From the NCBI RefSeq assembly GCF_000833605.1, contig NZ_JXTG01000002.1, forward strand, positions 124,001-188,000: DNA of 64,000 bases, written 5' to 3'. The stretch is from Anoxybacillus ayderensis. Lineage in GTDB: Bacteria > Bacillota > Bacilli > Bacillales > Anoxybacillaceae. Each line of letters opens with the position of its first letter. Positions within the stretch are counted from its first letter, which is position 1. The notes under the pieces are model-generated. The model had not been told where the DNA came from, did no database searches, and saw only the letters and a list, made by a program, of their open reading frames with translations. Shown in pieces: positions 1-9,438 of the stretch. The position numbers were made by a program, and so were the translations under genes.

Positions 1-28
1 CACGTCTGAGTATAGGAGGGGGAAACAC

Positions 29-964
29 GTGAAAATCCATATCGTTCAAAAAGGAGATACCCTTTGGAAAATTGCGCAAAAATATGGAGTTGATTTTGAA
101 GAGTTAAAAAAAATGAATGCTCATTTAAGTGATCCAAACTACATTATGCCAGGTATGAAAATTAAAGTACCGACGCCAGTAGCTCCAGTAAAACCTGTCA
201 AAAAAGAAACACAAAATATTTCTGTTGATGTCGACATTCACGTAAACAAAAAGGAACAACAGTTACAACAGCCGGTGAATGTTGAACCAATTGCAAAAGA
301 AATTCCAATTGCAAAAGAACAAGAGAAAAAAGAACAACCGAAACAAGAAACGCCGCTTTTACCACCGAAGCCACCAAATATTATGCCAAATATGATGGAG
401 CCTGAAGAAGAGATACCAATGCCACCGTTTCCAGACATTCCACCGATTCCAACGACAGAGGCGCCAGTCATGGAAGAACAACCACAACAACCGATGCAGC
501 CGCAGCCTGTTCCAATGCCTGTGCCGATGCCAATGCCAATGCCGTGCGTTCCTGTTTCGCCGATTATGCCGGGATACGGTTTTTATCCATGGTTCCCACC
601 GATGTATCCTGTTATGCCATGGACGTATCCACAGGGTGCGATGAATAACGATGATTGCGGATGCGGTGAGCAGTTACAACCGACACCATATATGCCACAA
701 ATGCCAACAGGTGAATATGCTCAACAGTCGCAACCGATGATGCCGCAAATGCCAACAGGTGCAGGGGGATATTCACAGCAACCGCAACAAGCACCGTATC
801 CACAACAAATGTATGGTGAAAATGTGCCAATGATGCAACAGCCGATGTATATGCCACAAGCTATGCCGTATGGTCCGTACGGATGGCAACAAGGATGGCC
901 GGGGCAACCGTATATAAATCCGTATTTTTCAGTTCCTTATCGTGAGGAAGAAGAGGGGCAATAA
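29..964 (+). CDS. safA: SafA-like spore coat morphogenetic protein
   Basis: The first 48 residues form one LysM domain (KGDTLWKIAQKYG, then IMPGMKIKVP), which in the SafA family anchors the protein at the spore cortex/coat interface to organise the inner coat. The remainder is low-complexity, rich in Pro, Met and Gln, with a PQMPTG motif repeated around residues 231 and 246. GTG start with AGGAGGGGG 7 bases upstream. At 311 residues it is shorter than B. subtilis SafA (about 387), mainly in the variable C-terminal part. The following coxA and yebC neighbours match the B. subtilis order apart from an inserted nadE. B. subtilis SafA also makes a C-terminal form from an internal start; I see no convincing internal ribosome binding site here. 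Role from family knowledge; identity confident. Confidence 0.88.
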   Translation: MKIHIVQKGDTLWKIAQKYGVDFEELKKMNAHLSDPNYIMPGMKIKVPTPVAPVKPVKKETQNISVDVDIHVNKKEQQLQQPVNVEPIAKEIPIAKEQEKKEQPKQETPLLPPKPPNIMPNMMEPEEEIPMPPFPDIPPIPTTEAPVMEEQPQQPMQPQPVPMPVPMPMPMPCVPVSPIMPGYGFYPWFPPMYPVMPWTYPQGAMNNDDCGCGEQLQPTPYMPQMPTGEYAQQSQPMMPQMPTGAGGYSQQPQQAPYPQQMYGENVPMMQQPMYMPQAMPYGPYGWQQGWPGQPYINPYFSVPYREEEEGQ

Positions 965-1039
965 TGTCGCCTCTTTTTCTTTTTGTTTTTTGTGTGATAA
1001 AATGAACATGATGATGTAAAAAGAAAGGGATGTACATAT

Positions 1040-1780
1040 ATGGAACAAAAAATTGAAAAACTAATTACATGGCTTCGTGAACGAGTACAAGAAGCTGGAA
1101 TGAATGGGGCGATCGTCGGCATTAGTGGCGGAATCGATTCTGCTGTCGTTGCCCATTTAATTAAACGAGCGTTTCCTAACAACTCGTTAGGGTTAATTAT
1201 GCCATGTAAAAGCAATCCGAAAGATAAAGAAGACGCATTAAAAGTTGTCCAAAGTTGTGGGGTTGATTACCATATCATTGACTTAACAGAAACGCATCGC
1301 GTACTATTTGGGGAAATTGAAAAGCAATTAAAAGAAAAAGGGCAATGGAACGAGCAAGCGGCTCGCCTTGGCGATGCAAATACACGTGCGCGTTTGCGCA
1401 TGACGACGTTGTATGCTGTGGCGAACAATTACGGTTATCTCGTTGTCGGAACGGATAATGCGGCGGAATGGCATACAGGGTATTTTACAAAATACGGTGA
1501 CGGTGGCGTCGATTTAGTGCCACTCGTTCATTTCACAAAAGGCGAAGTGCGCGAAATGGCACGCATTCTCGGTGTACCTGAAGAAATTATTACAAAAGCG
1601 CCAAGCGCAGGTCTTTGGGAAGGACAAACAGACGAAAACGAAATGGGAACAACGTACGATATGATTGACAAATATTTAAAAGGTGAGCCCGTTCCAGAAC
1701 GAGACCGTGAGATTATTGAGCGACTTCATGAACGTTCCCACCATAAACGGCAATTAGCGATCGCTCCGCCAAAATTTTAA
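1040..1780 (+). CDS. nadE: NH3-dependent NAD+ synthetase
   Basis: Converts nicotinate adenine dinucleotide to NAD+ using ATP and ammonia, the last step of NAD synthesis, in the cytosol. The N-type ATP pyrophosphatase P-loop SGGIDS is at residues 29-34, and the NAD-synthetase motif GTDNAAEWHTGYFTKYGDGG follows in the middle. At 246 residues there is no glutaminase domain, so this is the ammonia-dependent form. The start ATG follows AGAAAGGGA. It sits between safA and coxA, which are adjacent in B. subtilis; there nad biosynthesis genes lie just upstream of safA, so nadE may extend that cluster here (inference, since the upstream region is outside the window). A strong inverted repeat follows. 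Confidence 0.93.
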   Translation: MEQKIEKLITWLRERVQEAGMNGAIVGISGGIDSAVVAHLIKRAFPNNSLGLIMPCKSNPKDKEDALKVVQSCGVDYHIIDLTETHRVLFGEIEKQLKEKGQWNEQAARLGDANTRARLRMTTLYAVANNYGYLVVGTDNAAEWHTGYFTKYGDGGVDLVPLVHFTKGEVREMARILGVPEEIITKAPSAGLWEGQTDENEMGTTYDMIDKYLKGEPVPERDREIIERLHERSHHKRQLAIAPPKF

Positions 1781-1787
1781 CAGCGAT

Positions 1788-1856
1788 AAAACCCCTTTTT
1801 TTGCGCCAAGCTAATGATGTAGACTGATCGTCTACAAAAGCAAAAAGGGGGTTTTT
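1788..1856 (+). terminator. Long-stem terminator after nadE that contains the coxA Shine-Dalgarno
   Basis: AAAACCCC plus seven T and GC (1788-1804) pairs with GCAAAAAGGGGG plus five T (1840-1856). The loop holds a second perfect stem, TGTAGAC (1818-1824) with GTCTACA (1830-1836). The G-run at 1847-1851 is the only Shine-Dalgarno-like sequence before the TTG start of coxA at 1860, so the same arm serves as terminator stem and ribosome binding site. Confidence 0.7.
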
Positions 1857-1859
1857 CCT

Positions 1860-2555
1860 TTGCGGAAACGAATCGTCGCTCTCGGTGCAGTCATTGCGCT
1901 TAGTGGCTTAGCAGCTTGTAATAACCAAGCGTTTGATACACGTTATACCGATCGTACACGTCCGATCGGATATTACTCAAATGAAAATGATATGACCGGT
2001 TTTCAATACGGTCGTTACGGGACGGAACGTTTAAACGGAAACGTTCGTCCAGTGCGGGATAACGACGGATCGATTACAGAAATGCTTGATCGGGGCATGG
2101 ATCGAACAACGCGAACACCGCAAGTCGATCGCAATTTTAGTCGTGCCGATCGCAACTATCATGGACATTTGAATGCGATGGATGAACGAACACGCCCATC
2201 GTATTACCGTAACTATAACGGGGCGTTAGCTGAAAAAATTGCAAAACGTGCAGCGAACGTTGCCAACGTAAAAGATGCACGCGCCGTTGTCTCAGGAGAT
2301 CGTGTCGTCGTTGCTGTATCGACGACAGAGAAAAATACAACGCGCATTGAGCGTCTCGTTCGGCAGGCGATCGCCCCATATACAGCGGGGAAAACGGTTC
2401 GCGTTGTGGCAAATGAAAGCATGTATAACCGCATCCGCACGCTCGATAACGATATTCGCGACGGTGGTCCAATGGATCAACTAGAGCGTGATATTCGCGA
2501 CATATTTAATGACATGGGTGATATGATGGAACGTCCATTTATGAATCGTGGGTAA
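1860..2555 (+). CDS. coxA: CoxA-like YhcN/YlaJ family sporulation lipoprotein
   Basis: Residues 1-20 form a lipoprotein signal (MRKR, hydrophobic stretch, lipobox LAAC with Cys20). The C-terminal half (about 125-231) looks like the spore YhcN/YlaJ domain: repeated ALAEKIAKRAANVANVKDA and VVVAVSTTEKN-type alpha/beta elements. B. subtilis CoxA (YrbB) is a spore cortex protein encoded next to safA, and position plus family support that identity. The TTG start is chosen because the lipoprotein signal begins there and AGGGGG lies 8 bases upstream. That ribosome binding site is in the 3' arm of the preceding inverted repeat, so translation from read-through mRNA may be limited. Likely expressed during sporulation (family knowledge); no sporulation promoter could be assigned. 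Confidence 0.8.
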   Translation: MRKRIVALGAVIALSGLAACNNQAFDTRYTDRTRPIGYYSNENDMTGFQYGRYGTERLNGNVRPVRDNDGSITEMLDRGMDRTTRTPQVDRNFSRADRNYHGHLNAMDERTRPSYYRNYNGALAEKIAKRAANVANVKDARAVVSGDRVVVAVSTTEKNTTRIERLVRQAIAPYTAGKTVRVVANESMYNRIRTLDNDIRDGGPMDQLERDIRDIFNDMGDMMERPFMNRG

Positions 2556-2584
2556 AGAACAGGGGTGAGCCCCTGTTCTTTTTT
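2555..2584 (+). terminator. Rho-independent terminator after coxA
   Basis: A perfect 11-bp stem, AAGAACAGGGG (2555-2565) with CCCCTGTTCTT (2570-2580), four-base loop TGAG, followed by a T-run. Confidence 0.9.
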
Positions 2585-2639
2585 ATTTATTTTTGGTATA
2601 GTTTTTATGGACATTTTTCACATATGAGAGGGGATCCGA

Positions 2640-3377
2640 ATGGCAGGACATTCCAAGTGGAAAAATATTCAACGGCGCAAAAATGCACAAGATGCGAAAC
2701 GCGGAAAATTGTTTATGAAGCTTGCAAAAGAAATTTATGTAGCTGCCAAAATGGGCGGAGGCGATCCGACGACAAACGCTACGTTGCGTCTTGCGATTGA
2801 AAAAGCAAAATCAGCGAACATGCCGAATGAAAACATTGAACGTGCGATTAAAAAAGCAACAGGCAACCAAGAACATACACATTACGAAGAAATTCGTTAT
2901 GAAGGATATGGACCGGGTGGCGTAGCGGTCATGGTCATTTGTTTAACAGATAATAAAAACCGTACCGCATCTAACGTTCGTGTCGCGTTTTCGAAAAACG
3001 GTGGAAACTTAGGAGAAACGGGATGCGTGTCGTATTTATTTGATCGGAAAGGGCTCATTGTCATCGCTCGTGAAGATTTAAACATCGATGAAGATGACAT
3101 GTTGTTACAAGCGATCGAAGCAGGGGCGGATGAAATGGAAACGACGGAAGATTCGTTTGAAATTTACACATCCCCTGAACAGTTTGAGCAAGTAAAAAAT
3201 ACGTTAGCTGCGCAAGGGTTTACGTTTGCGACGGCTGAAATCACAATGATTCCGCAAACGTACACAACATTAACAGGCGACGATTTAACGAAAATGTTAA
3301 AGCTTATTGATATGCTTGAAGATGATGACGATGTACAAGAAATTTACCACAATTTAGATGAATCGATGTTAGAATAA
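2640..3377 (+). CDS. yebC: YebC/TACO1-family protein (YrbC)
   Basis: Opens with the family signature [14 protein letters not shown] and continues with [15 protein letters not shown] and GPGGVAVMV, ending in an acidic tail. The length (245 residues) is typical. The family was long described as a transcriptional regulator; more recent work links bacterial and mitochondrial members to relieving ribosome stalling at proline stretches, so a translation role is plausible. It matches yrbC in B. subtilis by position. AGAGGGGA is 7 bases upstream of ATG. Flanked by terminators on both sides, so probably monocistronic. Confidence 0.9.
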   Translation: MAGHSKWKNIQRRKNAQDAKRGKLFMKLAKEIYVAAKMGGGDPTTNATLRLAIEKAKSANMPNENIERAIKKATGNQEHTHYEEIRYEGYGPGGVAVMVICLTDNKNRTASNVRVAFSKNGGNLGETGCVSYLFDRKGLIVIAREDLNIDEDDMLLQAIEAGADEMETTEDSFEIYTSPEQFEQVKNTLAAQGFTFATAEITMIPQTYTTLTGDDLTKMLKLIDMLEDDDDVQEIYHNLDESMLE

Positions 3378-3407
3378 CGGTCTTGCGATGGCAAGACCGT
3401 TTATTTT
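3378..3407 (+). terminator. Rho-independent terminator after yebC
   Basis: CGGTCTTGC (3378-3386) pairs perfectly with GCAAGACCG (3391-3399), loop GATG, followed by TTTATTTTT. Confidence 0.9.
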
Positions 3408-3444
3408 TGGCGAAAATGGTCAACATATGAATGAGGTGAGAATG

Positions 3445-3897
3445 ATGAATATTGTACTTACACTATGCCTTAGTTTATTTTTGACACAACACACATCTCC
3501 TGTACAGATGACAGTCATTTTAGAAACGGTATATATGGATGGAGAGGTGAGCGAGGAAATAAGAGAAGAAACAGTGATATCGATGAAAGACATTTGGAAC
3601 AAATATAAAGATTGGCAGCTTATCAATATGGATGACGAACAAATTGTTTTCCAACGTTACGTTGATGACCTTTCGCCATTAACGAAAGCAGGGTATTTCG
3701 GTCTTACTGAAGATGGCACGCTTTCTATTTTTGAAGGAAAACCAGGTGAGTCATCTCGCGTCATTCAGTCGTTTTTTCAAATTGATGTAAAAAAACTCGA
3801 AAGTCACGAACGAGAAAAGCTGAAAAAAGGTATTTCTGTTCGTTCAAAAAGAAATTTTGAACGCGTCATCGAAGCGTATGAGCCATTCGGAAAATAA
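3445..3897 (+). CDS. bofC: BofC, forespore checkpoint protein
   Basis: In B. subtilis BofC is secreted from the forespore into the intermembrane space and restrains SpoIVB signalling to the SigK checkpoint. Visible here are a short N-terminal signal peptide (MNIVLTLCLSLFLTQ), then DGEVSEEIREE, DDLSPLTKAGYFGLTEDG and the conserved block IQSFFQIDVKKLESHEREKL. With the ATG at 3445 the protein is 150 residues, slightly shorter than the B. subtilis protein (about 170). This start sits 6 bases after AGGTG; the ATG at 3442 is an alternative, and an ATG at 3388 lies inside the preceding terminator and is rejected. Confidence 0.85.
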   Translation: MNIVLTLCLSLFLTQHTSPVQMTVILETVYMDGEVSEEIREETVISMKDIWNKYKDWQLINMDDEQIVFQRYVDDLSPLTKAGYFGLTEDGTLSIFEGKPGESSRVIQSFFQIDVKKLESHEREKLKKGISVRSKRNFERVIEAYEPFGK

Positions 3898-3924
3898 GTC
3901 CGCGCATAACAGCGGACTTTTTTT
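3896..3924 (+). terminator. Rho-independent terminator after bofC
   Basis: AAGTCCGC (3896-3903) pairs with GCGGACTT (3912-3919), followed by a T-run. Confidence 0.88.
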
Positions 3925-3933
3925 ATGAGTGAC

Positions 3934-3963
3934 TTGCGCTTTCCGCTTTCCTCATCTTATGCT
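3934..3963 (+). promoter_or_regulatory. Possible promoter of the ruvA-yajC operon
   Basis: TTGCGC (3934-3939) and TATGCT (3958-3963) are separated by 18 bases, about 35 bases before the ruvA start. The match to the SigA consensus is only moderate. Confidence 0.4.
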
Positions 3964-3997
3964 AAAATGAGAGGCGTGAGAAAAGGAGGACGGGGCT

Positions 3998-4591
3998 TTG
4001 ATTGAATTTATTCGTGGCTATGTGAATTACGTTTGTCCGGAATATATTGTTATTGAAAATAACGGAATAGGCTATCAAGTTTTTACCCCTAATCCGTTTT
4101 CGTTCCAAATGAATAAACAACAACAAATCGTTGTATATACATATCAGTATGTGCGTGAAGATGTCCTCGCCCTTTATGGATTTCATACGCGCCAAGAGCG
4201 ATCGTTATTTTCTAAATTATTACAAGTGTCGGGAATCGGACCAAAAGGGGCGCTTGCCATTTTAGCTGCTGGTCAACTTGAACAGCTTGTGGAAGCGATC
4301 GAAGCGGAAGATGATAAGTTTTTATGTAAGTTTCCAGGAGTAGGAAAGAAAACAGCACGACAAATGATTTTAGATTTAAAAGGAAAATTGCAAGCAGTTG
4401 TCCCAGACGCTTTTCCGAATTTATTTACGGAGCCGATTGAAGAAACGAACCCGCTTTCTGAAGCGCTTGAAGCGTTGAAGGCGCTCGGCTATGCTGAGAA
4501 AGAAATTCAAAAAGTGGTGCCTATATTAAAACAAGAGCAGTTATCGACAGAAGGATATATTAAGCTCGCTTTACAAAAACTATTAAAGTAA
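3998..4591 (+). CDS. ruvA: Holliday junction protein RuvA
   Basis: RuvA tetramers bind four-way DNA junctions and load the RuvB motor for branch migration. The N-terminal OB-fold runs over residues 1-62 ([24 protein letters not shown]). Two helix-hairpin-helix motifs follow: [16 protein letters not shown] and [16 protein letters not shown]. The C-terminal domain III ([19 protein letters not shown]) contacts RuvB. 197 residues, normal length. TTG start with AAAGGAGGA 7 bases upstream. ruvB begins 13 bases after the stop, and the operon appears to continue through yajC. Confidence 0.96.
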   Translation: MIEFIRGYVNYVCPEYIVIENNGIGYQVFTPNPFSFQMNKQQQIVVYTYQYVREDVLALYGFHTRQERSLFSKLLQVSGIGPKGALAILAAGQLEQLVEAIEAEDDKFLCKFPGVGKKTARQMILDLKGKLQAVVPDAFPNLFTEPIEETNPLSEALEALKALGYAEKEIQKVVPILKQEQLSTEGYIKLALQKLLK

Positions 4592-4604
4592 GGGAGGATG
4601 CATG

Positions 4605-5603
4605 ATGGAAGAGCGTCTCATTTCAAGCGCGGCCGATTACGACGATGCCTCGCTTGAATACAGTCTTCGCCCAAAGCAGTTGCGAGAATATATCGGGCAA
4701 CAAAAAGTAAAGGAAAACTTAACTGTATTTATTGAAGCGGCGAAAATGCGGGGAGAGACGCTTGATCACGTATTGTTATATGGACCACCAGGGCTTGGAA
4801 AAACGACGCTGGCCGCCATTATTGCCAACGAGATGGGCGTTCAATTGCGCACGACAGCTGGACCAGCGATTGAGCGTCCGGGGGACTTGGCGGCAATTTT
4901 AACGACGCTTGAACCGGGTGATGTCCTATTCATTGATGAAATACATCGCTTGCCACGAGCAGTGGAAGAAGTGTTGTATCCGGCAATGGAAGACTTTTGT
5001 TTAGATATCGTCATCGGCAAAGGACCGGCTGCCCGTTCTGTCCGCCTCGATTTGCCGCCATTTACGCTCGTAGGAGCAACAACAAGATCCGGAGCACTCT
5101 CTGCTCCGCTTCGCGACCGTTTCGGTGTGTTAAGCCGTTTAGAATATTATACCCCTGAAGAGCTCGCTCATATTGTGAAGCGAACCGCCCACATTTTTGC
5201 TGTCGAAATCGAAGAAGAAGCAGCGTTTGAAATTGCACGGCGTTCGCGTGGCACACCGCGAATCGCCAACCGATTGTTGCGCCGCGTGCGCGATTTTGCT
5301 CAAGTGCGTGGGAATGGAACGATTACGTTTATTTTAGCGAATGAAGCGCTAGAACAATTACAAGTCGACCGTTTAGGATTAGACCATCTGGACCATAAAC
5401 TATTAAAAAGCATGATGGAAAAATTCCGAGGTGGACCAGTCGGATTAGAAACAATTGCCGCAACGATTGGGGAAGAAGCGCAAACGATTGAAGATGTATA
5501 TGAACCGTATTTGCTACAAATCGGCTTTTTACAGCGAACACCGCGCGGGCGAATCGTTACGCCACTTGCGTACAACCATTTCGGTTTGGAGGTGCCACGA
5601 TGA
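4605..5603 (+). CDS. ruvB: Holliday junction branch migration ATPase RuvB
   Basis: Hexameric AAA+ motor that drives branch migration with RuvA. Walker [10 protein letters not shown] is at residues 60-68, Walker B with [12 protein letters not shown] near 106-117, sensor 1 in LVGATTRSG, and a C-terminal winged-helix domain ending [14 protein letters not shown]. The start at 4605 lies 7 bases after AGGGAGG; ATG 4602 would sit only 4 bases away. The stop overlaps the start of the next gene (ATGA at 5600-5603), consistent with translational coupling. Confidence 0.97.
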   Translation: MEERLISSAADYDDASLEYSLRPKQLREYIGQQKVKENLTVFIEAAKMRGETLDHVLLYGPPGLGKTTLAAIIANEMGVQLRTTAGPAIERPGDLAAILTTLEPGDVLFIDEIHRLPRAVEEVLYPAMEDFCLDIVIGKGPAARSVRLDLPPFTLVGATTRSGALSAPLRDRFGVLSRLEYYTPEELAHIVKRTAHIFAVEIEEEAAFEIARRSRGTPRIANRLLRRVRDFAQVRGNGTITFILANEALEQLQVDRLGLDHLDHKLLKSMMEKFRGGPVGLETIAATIGEEAQTIEDVYEPYLLQIGFLQRTPRGRIVTPLAYNHFGLEVPR

Positions 5604-5806
5604 TGAATGTGCCAAAAACAATTATGCTTCTTGGTGTCGTTCTTATTATTGTCGGTTTTTTGATGCAATTTATTAAGCTTGGTCGTTTACCTGGAGATAT
5701 CGTTATTAAAAAAGAAAATGCAACTTTTTATTTTCCGATTATGACGTCAATCATTTTAAGCGTCGTTTTATCGCTTATTTTTTATATGATTGGTCGTTTT
5801 CGTTAA
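5600..5806 (+). CDS. DUF2905-family small membrane protein
   Basis: 68 residues with two hydrophobic segments (about 7-25 and 47-64) flanking the polar loop [16 protein letters not shown], the layout of the DUF2905 family. Function unknown. It overlaps the ruvB stop by four bases and has GGAGGTG 5 bases upstream, so it is almost certainly translated with ruvB. Its place inside the ruvB-queA operon is context only and does not show a role in recombination. Confidence 0.85.
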   Translation: MMNVPKTIMLLGVVLIIVGFLMQFIKLGRLPGDIVIKKENATFYFPIMTSIILSVVLSLIFYMIGRFR

Positions 5807-5832
5807 TAAAATAAAGAAAGGGACGTGTGGAT

Positions 5833-6864
5833 ATGAAAATAGATTTGTTTGATTTTTATTTACCAGAAGAGCTCATTGCGCAAACCCCATTGCCTAATCG
5901 TGAAGCATCACGTCTGATGGTACTTCATAAACAAACGGGGGAAGTGACGCATGAACCAACGTTTCGTTCCATTTTATCGTACTTGAAAGAGGGGGACTGC
6001 CTCGTTTTAAACGATACGCGCGTATTGCCAGCGCGATTGTATGGGGAAAAAGAAGGAACAGGGGCGCACATTGAAGTACTTTTATTAAAACAGCTTAGTG
6101 GAGATCAATGGGAAACGCTTGTTAAGCCCGCTAAACGTGTGAAAGTCGGAACGACGCTTTCGTTCGGTGATGGACGTTTACGCGCGGAATGTGTAGCTGA
6201 GCTGGAGCACGGTGGGCGCATTCTTTCGTTTTCATATGATGGCATTTTTCTTGAAGTACTTGAGTCGCTTGGCGAAATGCCGCTTCCGCCATACATTAAA
6301 GAACAGCTCGATGACCGAGAGCGATATCAAACCGTCTATGCTCGCGAAGCTGGATCAGCTGCAGCACCGACGGCTGGGTTACATTTTACAGAACAACTTC
6401 TTGAAGATGTGAAGAAAAAAGGAGTGCATCTTGCCTTTATTACGTTGCATGTCGGTTTAGGTACGTTTCGCCCTGTGAACGTAGAAAATATTGAAGAACA
6501 TGATATGCATGCCGAGTTTTATCAAATGACAGAGGAAACAGCGAACTTGCTAAACGATGTCAAAGCAAAAGGAGGGCGCATCATTGCCGTTGGGACGACA
6601 TCGACACGCACGCTTGAAACGATCGCCTCTCGTCACGATGGTACGTTTGTCGCTGAAAGCGGTTGGACGGATATTTTTATTTATCCTGGCTATACGTTTC
6701 GAGCGATTGATGGAATGATTACAAATTTTCATTTACCAAAGTCAACGCTCATTATGCTCGTGAGCGCGCTAGCTGGTCGGGAGCATGTGTTGCGAGCTTA
6801 TGAAGAAGCGGTAAAAGAGCGTTACCGATTTTTCAGTTTTGGCGATGCGATGCTCATTATATAA
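5833..6864 (+). CDS. queA: S-adenosylmethionine:tRNA ribosyltransferase-isomerase
   Basis: Transfers and isomerises the ribosyl group of S-adenosylmethionine onto 7-aminomethyl-7-deazaguanine in tRNA, forming epoxyqueuosine. The N terminus [22 protein letters not shown] and the motifs [21 protein letters not shown] and TTSTRTLE are characteristic. Start ATG 5833 (343 residues) is preferred over in-frame GTG 5827 because AAAGGGA lies 9 bases upstream and because family members begin at this Met. tgt, encoding the preceding step of the pathway, follows 19 bases later. Confidence 0.96.
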   Translation: MKIDLFDFYLPEELIAQTPLPNREASRLMVLHKQTGEVTHEPTFRSILSYLKEGDCLVLNDTRVLPARLYGEKEGTGAHIEVLLLKQLSGDQWETLVKPAKRVKVGTTLSFGDGRLRAECVAELEHGGRILSFSYDGIFLEVLESLGEMPLPPYIKEQLDDRERYQTVYAREAGSAAAPTAGLHFTEQLLEDVKKKGVHLAFITLHVGLGTFRPVNVENIEEHDMHAEFYQMTEETANLLNDVKAKGGRIIAVGTTSTRTLETIASRHDGTFVAESGWTDIFIYPGYTFRAIDGMITNFHLPKSTLIMLVSALAGREHVLRAYEEAVKERYRFFSFGDAMLII

Positions 6865-6868
6865 TTAA

Positions 6869-8023
<1,155 letters not shown>

Positions 8024-8037
8024 AAAGGGGTGAAAAC

Positions 8038-8301
8038 ATGGAAACGTTAGCAAGCTTACTACCGCTTATTTTATTCTTTGCGATTTTTTACTTTTTGCTT
8101 ATTCGCCCGCAACAAAAACGCCAAAAAGCTGTTCAACAAATGCAGGCGAACTTGCAAAAAGGAGATAAAGTCATTACAATTGGCGGATTGCACGGCATCA
8201 TCGATTCGCTCGATGAAAATACGGTCGTCATTCGCGCGGGTGACGGTTCGCGTCTTACATACGACCGTGCGGCCGTTCGTGAAGTCGTGAATGAAAAATA
8301 A
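8038..8301 (+). CDS. yajC: Preprotein translocase accessory subunit YajC
   Basis: 87 residues: one N-terminal transmembrane helix (about 4-22, LLPLILFFAIFYFLLIRPQQKRQK) and a cytosolic domain with the family motif GDKVITIGGLHGIIDSLDEN. YajC associates with SecDF-YidC; secDF is encoded about 3 kb downstream. Good ribosome binding site (AAAGGGGTG). Last gene of the ruv-que cluster, closed by a bidirectional terminator. Confidence 0.95.
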   Translation: METLASLLPLILFFAIFYFLLIRPQQKRQKAVQQMQANLQKGDKVITIGGLHGIIDSLDENTVVIRAGDGSRLTYDRAAVREVVNEK

Positions 8302-8327
8302 GACAGGTTGCTGCCTGTCTTATTTTT
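8294..8327. terminator. Bidirectional terminator between yajC and yrzE
   Basis: AAAAATAAGACAGG (8294-8307) pairs perfectly with CCTGTCTTATTTTT (8314-8327), loop TTGCTG. A- and T-runs on both flanks let it serve yajC on the plus strand and yrzE on the minus strand; it overlaps both gene ends. Confidence 0.88.
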
Positions 8328-8700
8328 ATGCGCTTCGTGAACGAGATGTGGCGACATTGACACCAATGATGCCACCGATCATGGCAGTGATGAGAAAACC
8401 GACGTGGTATCCCCACTGTTCAATCGAAAACGTTCGATCCATTCCGAGAAATTGAAATAAAAAAATGATAGTTGTAAAGATGATGCCCGTTGCTCCACCA
8501 AGCATCCAGCCGCGTTCTTTCCCTTTTCCACCTGCAATAAACCCACCGAAAAATAATGATAAAAATGCGAGACCGTGCATGACCCATTGCAATGACGTTT
8601 CATCATAACTTGTCAACTTCAATAAAAGCGCAAATATAAAACTGCATATGATGGCGCTTATAAAAATTGTTATGACCCCGTGCAAAATAGCGCGAATCAT
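8326..8700 (-). CDS. yrzE: YrzE-like TIGR04086-family membrane protein
   Basis: 124 residues with four predicted transmembrane segments and the glycine-rich stretch FFGGFIAGGKGKERGW that marks this family. Function unknown. The minus-strand start has AAGGAGGGA upstream. Divergent from yrbG, as in related genomes. Confidence 0.82.
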   Translation of the reverse strand: MIRAILHGVITIFISAIICSFIFALLLKLTSYDETSLQWVMHGLAFLSLFFGGFIAGGKGKERGWMLGGATGIIFTTIIFLFQFLGMDRTFSIEQWGYHVGFLITAMIGGIIGVNVATSRSRSA

Positions 8701-8790
8701 TCTTATCCCTCCTTACTACATTTAGTACAAACATATTCCATTGTCCATTTGTTTAGAATAAAAACGTAGAACAAACGAGGAGGAATAAAG

Positions 8791-9438
8791 GTGGAGTACG
8801 TCACGATTATTTTGCGAACGTTACTGTTGTATGGAGCTATTTTATTTATTTTTCGCATGATGGGGAAAAGGGAAATTGGGGAGTTGAGCATTTTAGACTT
8901 AGTTGTTTTTATTATGATTGGGGAAATGGCGGTCATTGCGATCGAGCAACCGAAAGATCCGATTTTTCATACGCTCGTTCCGATGATTGTATTGACAATC
9001 GCCCAAATTGCTTTTGCATTTTTTTCTTTAAAAAGCGAAGTGTTTCGGCGTCTCGTTGATGGCTCCCCGACTGTCATTATTAAAAACGGAAAAATTGATG
9101 AAAAAGCGATGCGAAAGCAACGGTACAATTTTGATGATTTGCTTATTCAATTGCGTGAAAAAAATATTAAAAACATTGCGGACGTTGAATTTGCCATTTT
9201 AGAGCCGTCTGGCAAACTGTCCGTATTTGAAAAAGAAAAAGGAAAAAAGAAAACACCGTCTTTAGCCTTGCCTCTCATTAAAGACGGTGTCATTCAAGAA
9301 GAACATTTAACATTGATCGATCAAACGCCCACATGGTTAATCAAGCAACTAAAAAAGCGCGGATATGAACGAATTGAACATATTTCTTATTGTACATATG
9401 AAAATGGGACGTTCTATATTGATGAAAAAGATGAATAA
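8791..9438 (+). CDS. yrbG: DUF421 membrane protein (YrbG-like)
   Basis: 215 residues. Three N-terminal transmembrane helices (about 2-75) with the family motif FRMMGKREIGELSILDLVVFI are followed by a soluble domain (DGSPTVIIKNGKID, NFDDLLIQLREKNI, VEFAILEPSGKLSV) typical of DUF421. Several Bacillus paralogues affect spore germination or stress traits, but no reaction is established. GTG start with GAGGAGGAA upstream. Its stop directly abuts the stop of convergent spoVB with no base between. Confidence 0.9.
   Translation: MEYVTIILRTLLLYGAILFIFRMMGKREIGELSILDLVVFIMIGEMAVIAIEQPKDPIFHTLVPMIVLTIAQIAFAFFSLKSEVFRRLVDGSPTVIIKNGKIDEKAMRKQRYNFDDLLIQLREKNIKNIADVEFAILEPSGKLSVFEKEKGKKKTPSLALPLIKDGVIQEEHLTLIDQTPTWLIKQLKKRGYERIEHISYCTYENGTFYIDEKDE

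Noticed and set aside
420-620. Repeated CCAATGCC units in safA as a DNA repeat element
   Set aside because: These encode the Pro-Met-rich region and follow codon use; a low-complexity protein explains them.
3388-3444. Longer bofC starting at ATG 3388
   Set aside because: That ATG lies in the loop of the yebC terminator; a signal peptide and AGGTG mark the start at 3445.
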